Assembly (NCBI GenBank): GCA_032173965.1
Contig: CM063283.1
Location: forward strand, 81,780,743-81,844,742
DNA length: 64,000 nt
Direction of reading: 5' to 3'
Source: Sitta carolinensis
Lineage: Eukaryota > Chordata > Aves > Passeriformes > Sittidae
Part shown: positions 27,331 to 38,821 of the stretch, in pieces
How positions within the stretch are numbered: the first letter of the stretch is position 1
How the letters are laid out: each line of letters begins with the position of its first letter
Program-made: the position numbers and the translations under genes
The notes under the pieces: generated by a model
What the model was told of the DNA's origin: nothing
Databases searched by the model: none
Seen by the model: only the letters and a program-made list of their open reading frames with translations

Positions 27331-27537
27331 CCCATGCTCAGCTCCTTTGGTGCCCATCCAGGTGCTGTCCCCATGCTCAGCTCCTTTGGTGCCCATGCAG
27401 GTGCTGTCCCCATGCTAGCTCCTTTGGTGCCCATCCAGGTGCTGTCCCATGCTCAGCTCCTTTGGTGCCCATCCAGGTGCTGTCCCCATGCTCAGCTCCT
27501 TTGTGCCATAAGGTGCTGTCCCATGCTCAGCCGCTCC
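27331..27537. repeat. 39-bp minisatellite, about 5.4 copies
   Basis: Copies of 39, 39, 38, 38 and 36 bases start at 27331, 27370, 27409, 27447 and 27485, with a partial copy from 27521. Each carries CCCATGCTCAGCTCC, TTTGGTGCCCATCCAG and GTGCTGTC with few changes. The last full copy is the most worn. It lies inside the U3 part of the LTR at 26216-27918. The repeat keeps some frames open for nearly 200 codons, but only because the unit lacks stops. Confidence 0.95.
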
Positions 27538-27589
27538 CGATGCTGACACAGCCTCAGGCCAGCGTGGTTTGGTGTTCGACTGGCACAAA

Positions 27590-27800
27590 AGCTCTGCAGG
27601 CTCTGCCGGCTCCTTTGCCCCTCCCGGCCGGGCCCGGTGGGTTCCTCGGGGAGGGCTCGGCAGCCGCTCCCGCCCCTCCAGGAGCGGAGAATCCCGGCCG
27701 GGCCGAGCGGGCCCAGCCCGGTTCCGGCCACACGGGCCGAGCGGGCCCGGCCGCCCCGGCCCGCCGCCGCCTCCCCCAAACGCCGGAGGACAAAGAGAGA
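27590..27800. other. CpG-dense U3 segment of the LTR
   Basis: This stretch is very rich in G+C and CpG (for example CCGGCCGGGCC and GAGCGGGCCCGG, repeated with variation). It would score as a CpG island in a scan. Because it lies within well-defined LTR ends, I read it as viral U3 and not as a host gene promoter. Confidence 0.75.
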
Positions 27801-27923
27801 GCTGCTCCCGGCCCTCCCTGTCCTTAAAGGTGTATTTGCAAAGGCGTACCCACTCTTTTCATTGGTTAAATCTTGTCTTAATATCAGAAACTGGCTCCTT
27901 AGAGCCAGACACATGACATACAG

Positions 27924-28886
27924 GTAGGGTGTAAAGATGAGGAAAACCACATGAAACTAACAATGTCATAGTATGTCAGATCAAAGGTCCATTCCATCTA
28001 ATATCTTCTAAAGAAACCTAAAAAAAAGACAAAATTAATCACAATACTTTTGTGAAACACATTCCCCAGACTCTATTGATTCATGGCTCAAGAGCTCCTT
28101 TGCATGTGATCTTTGCATTTAGTTGAAAAAAAAGTTGTACAGCCTGCAGTGGAGGGAGAGGGCAGGCTTTTAGTGGAAAGGATTGTTGAGAACACAGTAG
28201 AGTTGAGCATGAGGAGAGAGCAGGAATCTTCCCTGGTTTCAATGAAATGGGGACACTGACCTCAAACATAGGGAAAATGCATTTGTGATCTACTGTTATT
28301 TGTTTTCTTACTCATAGCATTCTGTAGCTCTTGTCATATAAACTCTCATTAAATTTGTGATGTAATCTAGACAGTACAGTATGGTACCCCTTGTTGTACC
28401 AGGCTCAAAAGCTTTCCTAAACAACCTGAACTTTTTCTGAGTCCTATGGATGATGTAGCTTGGACTTCTGATGTCCACTTGAGATTATATGAGCTACACC
28501 TTTTAAATATGTTTCTTTTATATACCTATTATTTGCTAGTTGGAGTGATATTTAGAGCATGGAATGACTGGTGGTGAAAAGAATGTTTTATTTCACAGTA
28601 AAAAGGAAATATTTTAAGACTACTTTCTGTAGCAATAAAACAGGGACTATTTAAACATGACATCCATATTTATAATGAGTGCACTTTGATCTGTAAACAA
28701 ACCTTAAAAATTAAGTAGGGATATTGCTGTTAATAGTTCTTTTGCTAGTCCTGACCTACAGGTGTGCACAAAGAGAGCATGTTTCCTATGCAGTCAATTG
28801 ACTTCCCTTAATTTATAACATTTTCATTCCCTGCTCCATGTGCTCCAGAGGTTTGAGTTCCATTTTTCTATTTGGACTTGACCTGG
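27924..28886. other. Unassigned DNA
   Basis: No exon or repeat recognised between the LTR and the pentanucleotide tract. Confidence 0.5.
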
Positions 28887-29014
28887 ATTTATTTTATTTT
28901 ATTTTATTTTATTTTATTTTATTTTATTTTATTTTATTTTATTTATTTTATATTTTATTTTATTTTATTTTATTTTATTTTATTTTATTTTATTTTATTT
29001 TATTTTATTTTATT
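28887..29014. repeat. (ATTTT)n pentanucleotide tract, 128 bp
   Basis: About 25 ATTTT units with a single irregular stretch near 28938-28953, where an ATTT and a TATATT-like unit break the phase. It is long enough to be length-variable. Any open frames across it are artefacts of the repeat. Confidence 0.97.
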
Positions 29015-32000
29015 CCACAGCTACTCCAGGCAGCAAGATAAGAATTACTTTCACACATGACTCTTTGTTTGTATAACACTTACTTCCACTTAGTAAGAAA
29101 TATATGACTATTTCAGGTTACATTTCCTTTGAAAAGCAATGGTTTAATTTGAGTCCTGAAATGTTCCTTTACACTCCTTTTTTTCCCAACCGTTTTCAAT
29201 ATGAAGCTTCAATTAAAATCTAAAAAGCTGGTTCAAGATTTGTACCCAGCTCCGTTTGTGCACTTAGGATTTCTCCTGAATTTTGTACTCAATGGCCATT
29301 TTAGAGACACATTTCATTCAAAATTCAGTAGTGAATGTGTGCTGTCATTCCCTCCGGGACTTTCCAGGTGTGAGTTTCTGTGCTTTGGATGGTAGGAGGA
29401 AGGATGAAAATGTGGGGGAAATGGACCAATGGACCATTCCTCTTAGACAGCAAAAACACACTGACAAGGAAGCTGTGATGAAACTGTTTGATATCTACTT
29501 TATGCTTCTGAGAGAGGACTCTGGGGCAACTAGGAATTGAGCAGGTATTGATAATTCTGTTTGTCTATGCAATCACGGAAAACTAAAAATTATGGGAAAG
29601 TGAAGGGGATCCACCTTATCGTCTGTCCACAATGCATCCTAGGCAAAATAGTCAACATTCTTTGGCTCCTCACTGTGTTTAAATGCTGTTGACTTTAAAT
29701 TTTTAGCTATCAAAAGAAGAATTTATAGCAAATCCCACAAAAGAAACCTGGCAAAATGTTGTTCATTATGGCACACATTTCTCCAGAAGAAGTATGAGAG
29801 TACTCTTTTTTTAAAAAATCAGGGTTCAGTAATTACTCGGTAGCGTCACAGCCAGTAACCCAAGCACAGCTGTTGGCAGCCCACTGCTTGCAGAAGGTCT
29901 CTTCTCTTAATCTGAAATGTAGTGACTTTGATATATGAGTTACATTTAACCAGGTTATTCCATTATCAGCTATGGTGAAGTTAAGGAGCTCAGCATAGCT
30001 GCCGTGATTTCTACAATGATTTTATGCCCTCATCTGATGAATTACATGAGAACACAGGTATGGTACTGTTGGGGCAGTAGGAAGTTAAAGCCACTTAAGT
30101 TACACTTGCACCACATCCTTGGATGCAGTGTCTGTGTTCAGTGCTCCTCCTTGGTCCTGCTCCTGCTGGCACTTACATTTCATACTGTCTGTGCTGACAA
30201 TCTGTGTCCCACACCTACAGGTTCTCTTTTCTGAGGGTCCCAACACACTCTTTAATACAAGGTCTCAACAGGACAAGCTGTTCACAATTGAGTGTAAAAC
30301 CACCTGCAGCCCAAGGTTCTTCACTCTTTTGACAGAAGGAGAAGATGAGCCTGATATCAGTGATAACCTCGCTAACTTAGGTAAACTGTTGGAACTGACC
30401 CCATTTTTGCTGTAAATGAGATTACTTTTATGTGACACACAACTTGTTTGCTTGGTTTGCCGTGTGTGACAGATGCTTATTGCAGAGGGTTGAGTAAATA
30501 TGGCACTTGAAAACTTGTGAGGAATAACAAATTTTAAAAAACTTTCAGTGCAGCAGCATTAGAATCAAGAAATACATAAATGATTCCTTCTTTATAAAGT
30601 TGCAGAAAAAAAAGATGTCAGGTGTCTCATTTTTACTTTTCATAAGAAGTATTTCAGGAGCTGAAAATATAATCACAACTATGGAAAACCCCAATAAACC
30701 TTTTTCTAGCTGTTACAGGAATTATGTAGGATGTTACTCTTTTAAATTAAAAAGCATGCTTCAGCAATTCTTTTTAATTATAAGGAAGTAATTTTTTTTG
30801 TTGAATTTATCTTTCTTGCATATGTCCATGCCCACTGAATGTTTTCCTGGCACGAACATAGAACATTTTGTATAGGCCTGGTCTGCATTTGCATCAATAC
30901 AGACATGGCTGTAAGTGTTTGGTTTCCTTCTGAAAAAGTTAAACTGCTACAAGTGCTATTGTGGACTGCTACCCTAGGATGGAGGCACTTTATCTTGATT
31001 TCATTTCAGCAGTCCAAATTTTTTGCATTAGAAAAGACATTGATACGTGTAGTAAAAATGAAAAGCTGATCGTAATCAGCCTATTAAGGACAGTCTGTTC
31101 TTGCCTTTGATTACTTAATTGCATTTTACTATAGGGAAATATCTCCTGCCAAAGTCAAGACCAATGTTCATAATAGAAAGAAAAAATATCTATAAGCTAC
31201 CAACTGCACCTTGAGGGATATCCTAGAGCCAGAAAGGAAAATATAATGAGGAAAAAACCAGGAATGAATTTTTTTGTCACTTACCATAAACATCAGAAGA
31301 AAAATAAGTTAAAGATCCTGAAACCTAAAGCAGTAGCTATAGTCATGCTTTTGGCTAATTCAGGTTTGCACTTCATTTCAATAATGACTCACTAAGGTGT
31401 GTGACTACAACTGGCTATTATCCTTTTAATAATGATGTTTCCAGGACAATACTTGAATTTAGTGTTCTCATGATGTAAACATGAGATTTTTGTTATGTTT
31501 TTCAGTTTTATCTAGGTGAAAATATATATGTGTATTCAGTATCAGCCTGATCACAACACATCTTTTCCACCATTTCTCAGAGGGATGCTATTTGCTTCTC
31601 TGTAGGAACACATACATTCAAAAAAGACACCTTGAAACACAATCACCAAGATTTGCAAGTTTATTCAGCTCCCAGAAAGAAATCTTGAAGAAAAATTGGA
31701 CAAAAAACACTTAATCTAATGCATGCAGAATTGGTTGTCTTACAATGTGAATACAAACATTCGGTGTACTAGAGCTAACTCATAGATGAGATGGAATTGG
31801 GTGAAGGGAAATGGGAGTGTGGAAAAAGAGAGATTAAGAGAGAGAGAAAGAAGAAAGAAAATTTCAGACTCCAGAAAGAACATCAAAAGCCGTTTGTGTT
31901 TTGTTCAACAATTGCTTGATAGAAAGGAGTATTTATGTGTTTTATCTGAAATTGTCATTGCATAAAATACATAAACAGGGCACTCCTAGAAGAAATTGAG

Positions 32001-33879
32001 ATGCGTACTTTTGAATCTTGTCAAACAGAAAAGATTAAATGCGGACCTCCCATGACGTGGTGAAATGCTCTGTAGCTATCACCTTGATGTACAATGAGTT
32101 TGCACAAACAATCTCCTGCTATGGTCCCTCTGTGATGTCATGAGTTTTTTCTATATGCAAGGACTTCTGTCCAAAAACTTTTGGCATGCTTTTAGAGCAC
32201 AGGTTTTCTTGGCAGAGGAAGACTGCCCTCTGAATCCTCCTCAGATTTTGCTGTGAGATAGAGCCCAGGTAAACTGTAGTTCTTAGCATGGACACTGCTT
32301 TGGTTTCGTGGGAACCTTCAGCAAGGAAAAAGTTGTGGTACCTTCACGGTTGGGGGAAGCTCCATTAGCATTTTCAATCATTTTTCAATTTAATTGCATT
32401 TTAATTATGCAACTAATGCCTTATTTTGGAACCTGATCTCAAGTCCTGTGCACCCTTAATTTGGACAAAGAAGAACATCATGTTGAGAGTCATGAATCTG
32501 AGAAGCAAATAGAGAAAAAAAAAAAGAGTGTTATGTAGTAAACATACATCTAATAGATAACATTAGATCATTTCAGATCATAAATTATGCTTTAACTGTC
32601 TTGTATAAATCATCAATTCTAAATACTCCATAGCACACATTATGTTTGAGACAAAAAAAAAAAAAACATGTAATTTGCCCAGGCTACTAAACTGTATCTA
32701 GAAAGGAACAAGTAAAATCATACGATGTTGGGTTTTTTCAATGCAATCCATGCACAGCTGTAAGCTATTCTCTTTGCAACTTTGACAGAACATCAACTAC
32801 AGCCATTCTGTAGCTTTAGGATGATAAATCAGAGGGGCCTATGGAAGGAAAGGACATCAGTAAGATGCAGAAAATAACAAATGAGTTCCCTTTTTAACTT
32901 TCATGTTGAAATATTCAGTGTCTTGTGCCCCAAAGCTATATAATAAGGAAAACAAACTTTCAAAGAGCTTTCAAAACTTGCAAGGATCACCTCTGTGTAT
33001 TCCCAGCCAGTGATAACACTACAAGTGCTTTAGACCACATGGTTGACTAACAAAGAAAAATAAATGAAATTTAGAATATCTTGTCTCCTAGCAGAATATA
33101 AAACCACCTAAACCTGACATTTAGACTCCTGAATGGCATTTTATGTGTAGGAGTGATTTGTTTCACAGAAACATGGGAGTCAGAGTCAAAAAATATTTGG
33201 CTTGTTACAAGGGTTTGTATTCTGTCAAGGAAATTACTGATAGCAATACAATTCATGGCTTTTTTTTTGATAAGGTAAATCTCAGTCATGTAGAATCATT
33301 CCTCATAGTCCCTCACCCCACCCAAACTCACATGTTTCCACCCTAAAATGGAACCCAAATCAAATTTTCTTCTACTTTCATCCTTTTACTTATAGATAAT
33401 ATATTTTCTAATGTCCAAAGTAAATTCTATCTTCAGGTGGTCCCAAGGTAACTACTTGCATATCTAATTTTTGTTTCTTCCAAAATTCTGAGACAGAGCT
33501 TTTTATCTTGTAATCCATTAAGTAAACCAACCAATTTATTTTCAGTAAAATACTTCAATATAGGGACAAAATATCATAGGGCAGTGCCAAAAACAGCCCA
33601 ATGACATAATACTTTCTCAATACAGATCCAAACTGCAGCATTTTTTTCTGCCTCTTATGGAATACCTGCCTTTGGCATTACAATATTTTCCCCCACTTGT
33701 ATCAGTTTTCTCAGATTGATCCTCTGTTGATTTTGTCTTGTCCATAAGATTCTCCCTCTCTTTATTTTTCCTCTATTGTTTGCACCTTCTTTCCAATTTA
33801 ACATTAATTGTGAATTTAATTAAACTGTGGCCATTAATATTCAATTTATAAGCCTCACTAACTGAATCCCTCTTCTAGT
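29015..33879. other. Unassigned DNA, 4.9 kb
   Basis: No exon, RNA gene or transposon recognised. A purine-rich AG tract lies at 31826-31860. A 14-base A run lies near 32652-32665. The open stretch 30119-30415 (98 codons) has no supporting feature. Confidence 0.5.
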
Positions 33880-34145
33880 TCTTAAAGACACTTAAATAAA
33901 TAAAACCTAATAGAGATCCCTGTGGTACCTTGCTAGACACTATAACCTAGTTTGGTACTTACTACTTAACTGTTTACCAAGCTCCTTTGAACACTCTTCA
34001 AACCACAGATGAATGTGTATATTCAAACCAAACTGAATTAATTTTTGAGTCCAATTTTCATGAGACTCCATGTTGAATGCTTTAGCTGAATGCAAATAAC
34101 TTACATATCTCACTTTCCCTTTTATCTGTGGAGGTGCTGATTCTT
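33880..34145 (-). mobile_element. Ancient CR1-type LINE fragment
   Basis: GAGATCCCTGTGGTACCTTG, CTAGACACTATAACC, CATGAGACTCCATGTTGAAT and GCTTTAGCTGAATGCAAATA follow, in antisense order, the same 3' ORF2 region of CR1 as the copy at 18200-18555. Divergence is much higher, so this is an older insertion. It has no intact frame. An L3-like relative is an alternative name for such old copies. Confidence 0.62.
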
Positions 34146-34715
34146 CAACACTTATGATCATACTTAATTTTGAGCATGTGTTTAAAGTAAATGAAAATAA
34201 ACACTACTTGCAGTTAAATGAGTCACGCATGTGCTTGCAAGATGGTGACTTATTTTCCTGCCTCAAAAATGGTTACTGTAAATATGGGGTCTTATTGTAT
34301 TTCACATCTTTATCTCCAGAAATACAAACCCTCCAAATGCAAAGAGCTATGTATCATACCTAAATTCTCAGTAACAGATGAGTCTTAATTTTGCTTAGTA
34401 AAATATTTAAGGGGAAAAAACAATCAGAAATAGTGCAGCAATAAAGGATAAAACAATAAACTCACACATCAATAACCAAAGATTTTACAAAAAACTCATG
34501 CAGAAATAGAAAGGAGAATTTGAATAGCATGTACAATTATTCCCATCTAAACGAAAGATTAAAATTGATCTACTCCTATCAGAACATGAAGCTGTGTTCT
34601 TGCCAACATTAATGCTGAAGCTGTCAAAAGTTAGGCCAAACCCTTAAAAGATATATGACAGTGTCAGGCAGGCTTATGTTTTACTGTAGACTTCTATAAA
34701 AATATTTCCAATTTC
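34146..34715. other. Unassigned DNA
   Basis: No feature recognised before the hairpin at 34716. Confidence 0.5.
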
Positions 34716-34741
34716 TATAGTACTGATTTCTCAGTACTATA
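34716..34741. repeat. Perfect hairpin, 11-base arms
   Basis: TATAGTACTGA (34716-34726), a TTTC loop, and TCAGTACTATA (34731-34741), exactly complementary. It lies 21 bases before the 42-base A run. Confidence 0.9.
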
Positions 34742-34759
34742 CCTTTCAATTACAGCATC

Positions 34760-34762
<3 letters not shown>

Positions 34763-34804
<42 letters not shown>
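34763..34804. repeat. Uninterrupted A run, 42 bases
   Basis: A pure A tract. It may be a slippage-expanded homopolymer or the tail of a retroposed transcript. I see no parent gene sequence upstream and no clean flanking duplication (GCATCATT before, GCATTACA after, only partly alike). Its exact length is open to sequencing error. Confidence 0.95.
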
Positions 34805-34805
<1 letters not shown>

Positions 34806-37800
34806 CATTACACACTAGAACAGGAATTTAGAAGTATAAAATTCCTTTAAATTTTAAATGTGAGAGTAAATTAAAATGTCCAGATTGGATAAAATTAGCT
34901 CACCTTTCAAAGGCAAAATTAGGGAAAATAAGAGGATCACAGAGTAGGGATTTACTTTGGAAAAAAGTGGGAAATCACCAACCATTTTACAGGTGATTTT
35001 GTCTGCAGCCCTTGACATCTTTCCATTTCAAAAAGCAAAGTCCAAAATATCCTTGTTCTCCAGCAGTGGATCTGACACCTTCTGCACCAGTACTGACTGA
35101 TGATGAGCTGTGTCAGGAACACAGAGCCTTTTGTTGCAATAAATGGTTCCTGGCAGGGATGCTGGCTCAGATGATGGGTCCCCCTGCATCCTATACGACA
35201 GTGGGACTGGTACAGAGCTTTTGAAGTTTCCTGTGAATGGAATCCTCATGGAAATGGATAAAGTAAAATGTTTAGAGACGGCCAAAGAAATGTATGAAAA
35301 AGCACAAAGAACATCTGGTGAGACACACTTTAAGAATCATGTCCTCAAAATCTTAAGTTGCATAATGAGAAATACTGAAGGCATGATATATTTATATGCA
35401 CATCTGGGACAAATACATTTTACTGTAATGGAGGTGAGTAGAAGGCCAATGATTATTTTAGCCAAACATGTTGAGAAGGAAATTCACTCTTAATTTGGAG
35501 ACTGGCAAAGACATGTCCTCACTTAAAATCTTTACTTAAACAAAAATTAGACAATTTAAAAAATACAAATCAATGAGGAAGAAAGCAGAAAATATGATAT
35601 TACTTTCACTATAATGTCAGAAGTTACTTTTTTGTCTGTTCTCAAGTACCAATTTAATTTCAAATAATCTAGACACATACATCTGTTTACATAAATGTGT
35701 GTGTTTAAATTCATTTGCATTGTCTATGTACTTTATAAGTAGATAATATATTGGGAAGAATATATTATGCTATTTTACTTAAAATTAAATAGGAAGCTTC
35801 CTAATATATTTTTTTATGTAAATATTTTAAATAAATTAATATTACTCAATTCAAGTGAACAGAATAAATAACAAAACAGGTTTTGTTTAAAATAAATAAA
35901 CTAGGAGACAAGAGACTCTAAGTGCAAGTGGCAGACTGGGGAACTGAACCCAGAAGTGCTAAGTGATGCCAACAGTGATTAGATCGCCTCTGAGTATCAA
36001 ATAATGAGCAAAACTCTTGGGACATAAATATGAGGAAGGAAACTCTCTAAGAACTTCCTCCCTTAGATCTCTTTCATGCCTACAATCCTGCTCCCATCGT
36101 GTGTTTCAGCAGCTCCTGTGTCAGCTCTGCTTAGCCATCTTCAAGGAACTTTAAATTTTACCCTGTTACCTCTTGCTTGAGTAACTATGGTGCTCAGCTC
36201 CATTGAGATCAAAATGAAGCAGCCTGGAAAAAATCACAAAGATCCGTATCGAAACCATAATGAAGAAATTATGGTTCTCTGCCCTGTAAACCTGATCACA
36301 ACCTCCTGAGAGGATTGTTTCCACTGGGGTCAAACAACGTCTGCCAAATATTTCAATGGGACAGAACAAGCTAAAATTTGCAAAGGAATACGTGTAAACA
36401 ATATTCGTTGCAGCAAGAAAATAATATTATTCAATTTGGTCTTCATTTCTGTCCTGTGCACCATGAGTTGAAAATTTTACTTTATGCTTTGAGAACCTTA
36501 TTTTGTGTGTTTATAAAATGTGGACCATCCTGTGGAGCAATGGAATGTAATGCAAAATACAAAGCTGAGTTGTGTTGAACTCCCTCTATATTTTGGGCAA
36601 CATTATTCACATGAAATAAAGTGCCTTAGTTCAAGTGAATTAGGAATTTTTTTCACCTTTATGATCATCCTTTATTCTCCTTATATTGTAATTTCTTCAT
36701 TGTTTGAGTGGGCAAATGTTAGAAATATTAGCAATAAATATTTTGGGGGTTTTGCACTGTAAACAAATATTTTAAATGACATAAAAATATATAATAAATT
36801 GTATAGTATAGATAAATATTAAAAATATTATATGATTGAGGATGCTTCTATTCTTGTTTCACCTATATAAAACAGCATGTTATTTTAATTCTTAAAAAAA
36901 TAATTGACGATGGATACTAAAATTGTTTACTGCTTGCACTTAGAATTACCAATTTCTTTTGACTTTTTTTTGTCTTGATTTTTTTTCCTTTTCAGTTTTT
37001 CCAGTAGAAAAGTGGTTCTAAGTAACACCTTTTTCATACTTTTGTACTTTTGAAACTTCTGTTTAATCCTTTCTTCATTTTTTAAGAGAAAATGTGATGT
37101 CTTACCTGAACCTTTTATCTTTACATTTTACTTATGAGATTTCCTTTGTGTGATGCTGGGTTATCAATAGCCCTTCAAGCAGACACCAATCTACACCAAT
37201 GAAGACTGCATATGTTACAATCCAATCCCTTTATATTGTATTTCATTTACTGCACAAACTTAATTATCTGGACTACTCCATTATCAAATCAGCCCCAAAA
37301 GACCAATTTTCCATGTCTTACACATATTTATAGGACTTGAAGACATCCTGAATGTTGTATTATAATGATAATTAGTGTGGTGTCTGATTATTTAAACAAA
37401 TCACTTACCCTTTGTTGACAGTTAGTATGGCTAATGAACCCATAATTTTATAACTTTAGGAGGCTTCTTTCCTAAAGTGTGCCCAAACATCAGAGATGAT
37501 AGAAAAGTATTTCCAAAGGTCTCTTCTCCCGGCAGATAGGACTGCCTATATGCTTTGAACAGTGACCATATTGACACATGCTTAACCTTTAAAAGAGGCC
37601 CTGCTTATCAGCAGAGAGCTTTTAGAGATAATAGACTAATTCTACCTTATTCCCTGTCAGATGTCACAGAACAGCAACATTTAGGAAATTCAGATCTTAA
37701 TATAGATCTTTGGTCAACAGCTACCCTTCATTCTGTCTGCCTCCAGCAAATAATAATGCTGACCAGAAATAAAATAATTTTAATTTATCAGTGTAATGTT

Positions 37801-38785
37801 TCACATGCACCTGCATTTTTTCATCATGGTAAAAGCATGTATTTTCAAATTTTTAGATGGACAAAAGGGGTCTTATTTTCTCCCAAGATCTGGTAAAAGC
37901 ATTTGCCACTTCTTACCACATAAAGTGTCGCTTTTTGGATAAAATACTAAGAAAGCAGACATTGGGATAAAACATTTCCTTCCATTGATGTACATTATTA
38001 AGATGAGAGTAAAACTAACAAACTGAAAGTGCAAACAAATGCTGTCAAATACCAATATGTGGTGGTTTGGGGTTTTTTTAGGTAAATAATTAACCTACCA
38101 GGGCATCTAAACATGATTCTCTCTGGTTTCACAGACTAAATAACAATTTTCACTATCTTCATTGGAAACCTTGCAAAAAACCCCAATACATTCCTTCCAA
38201 AGCATTTATAAATATTGAAGTAATCCTGTCCGGCCCTGCTACAACACTCTCAGCTGGGCAGCCATGGTAACATCTCTTTGGTATCTGAAGAATAAGCACC
38301 CCTTCCTTCTAGGTAATTCCCTACCAACTCACATCCCTCCCTCCAGCATCTTTCTACACTGCAGAGTATTTGTGTCTCTATTTTTCTCATTTGCTTGTAG
38401 CCCATGGCCTGGAGAAGCCTTCTGAGAAGCCACAAGGTCTTTATAGTCTCAATAGCCCAGCACCTGACCTCTCAGGAATGCTCCTACTTTCAAGTCTTCT
38501 GCAAGAGGAGTGAAAAGAGGCACACACTGGCTCAGGGAAAGCCTGGGGGTAGCACCTTTTCCTCTTCTTGTTAAACCTCCACTTCACAACAGATAGCATC
38601 AGACAAAGTATTGTTCTCTGTTATTGTACTGGAGTCCTGCTACAATGGCTTTTTTTTGGAGTGGATGATCAAGATTCCTGAATTTAATGGCTGTTGAAGA
38701 AGCTTTGAATCATAAAGCTGAGGCCAAGACACATTGATCAGGTTCTCTTGAAAGGCTTTGGGTTTGGATTTTTGCTTTTCCTTTT

Positions 38786-38787
<2 letters not shown>
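34805..38787. other. Unassigned DNA, 4 kb
   Basis: No exon or transposon recognised. The open stretch 35143-35493 (116 codons, +) shows no family resemblance or splice context. A+T content is extreme at 35700-35900 and 36760-36910. Confidence 0.5.

Positions 38788-38821
<34 letters not shown>
38788..38821. repeat. Uninterrupted T run, 34 bases
   Basis: Poly-T preceded by a short CTTTTC-type pyrimidine stretch. As an A run on the minus strand it could be an old retroposon tail, but nothing recognisable precedes it on that strand. Confidence 0.95.

Larger units (their letters stand above)
26216..27918 (-). mobile_element. Solo LTR, long ERVL-type family B (1.7 kb)
   Basis: The + strand starts TGTCAT and ends ATGACA, a perfect terminal inverted repeat. 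It is flanked by a perfect 5-base duplication, TACAG at 26211-26215 and 27919-27923. Read on the minus strand, it has a CCAAT-type motif near the U3 start, a G+C-rich U3 with a minisatellite (27331-27537), a TATA-like GATAAAAGG near 26808, and AATAAA (antisense TTTATT, 26400-26405), then a T-rich and U5-like end. Its 3' 300 bases align by eye with the LTR at 53755-55143. No viral genes adjoin it. Confidence 0.88.

Noticed and set aside
27237..27827. 196-codon + frame and a 152-codon minus frame at 27492-27950
   Set aside because: The frames are made by the stop-free 39-bp repeat and the CpG-rich U3 of an LTR. The repeated peptide is a direct product of the minisatellite.
28838..29060. Frames rich in Phe, Leu, Ile and Tyr
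   Set aside because: Translation of the ATTTT tract.
35143..35493. 116-codon + frame
   Set aside because: No family resemblance and no acceptor, donor or poly(A) signal placed to support it.
38055..38640. Possible LTR starting TGGTGGTTTGGGG
   Set aside because: The start looks like some songbird LTRs, but I found no matching end, target duplication or poly(A) signal in a sensible place.
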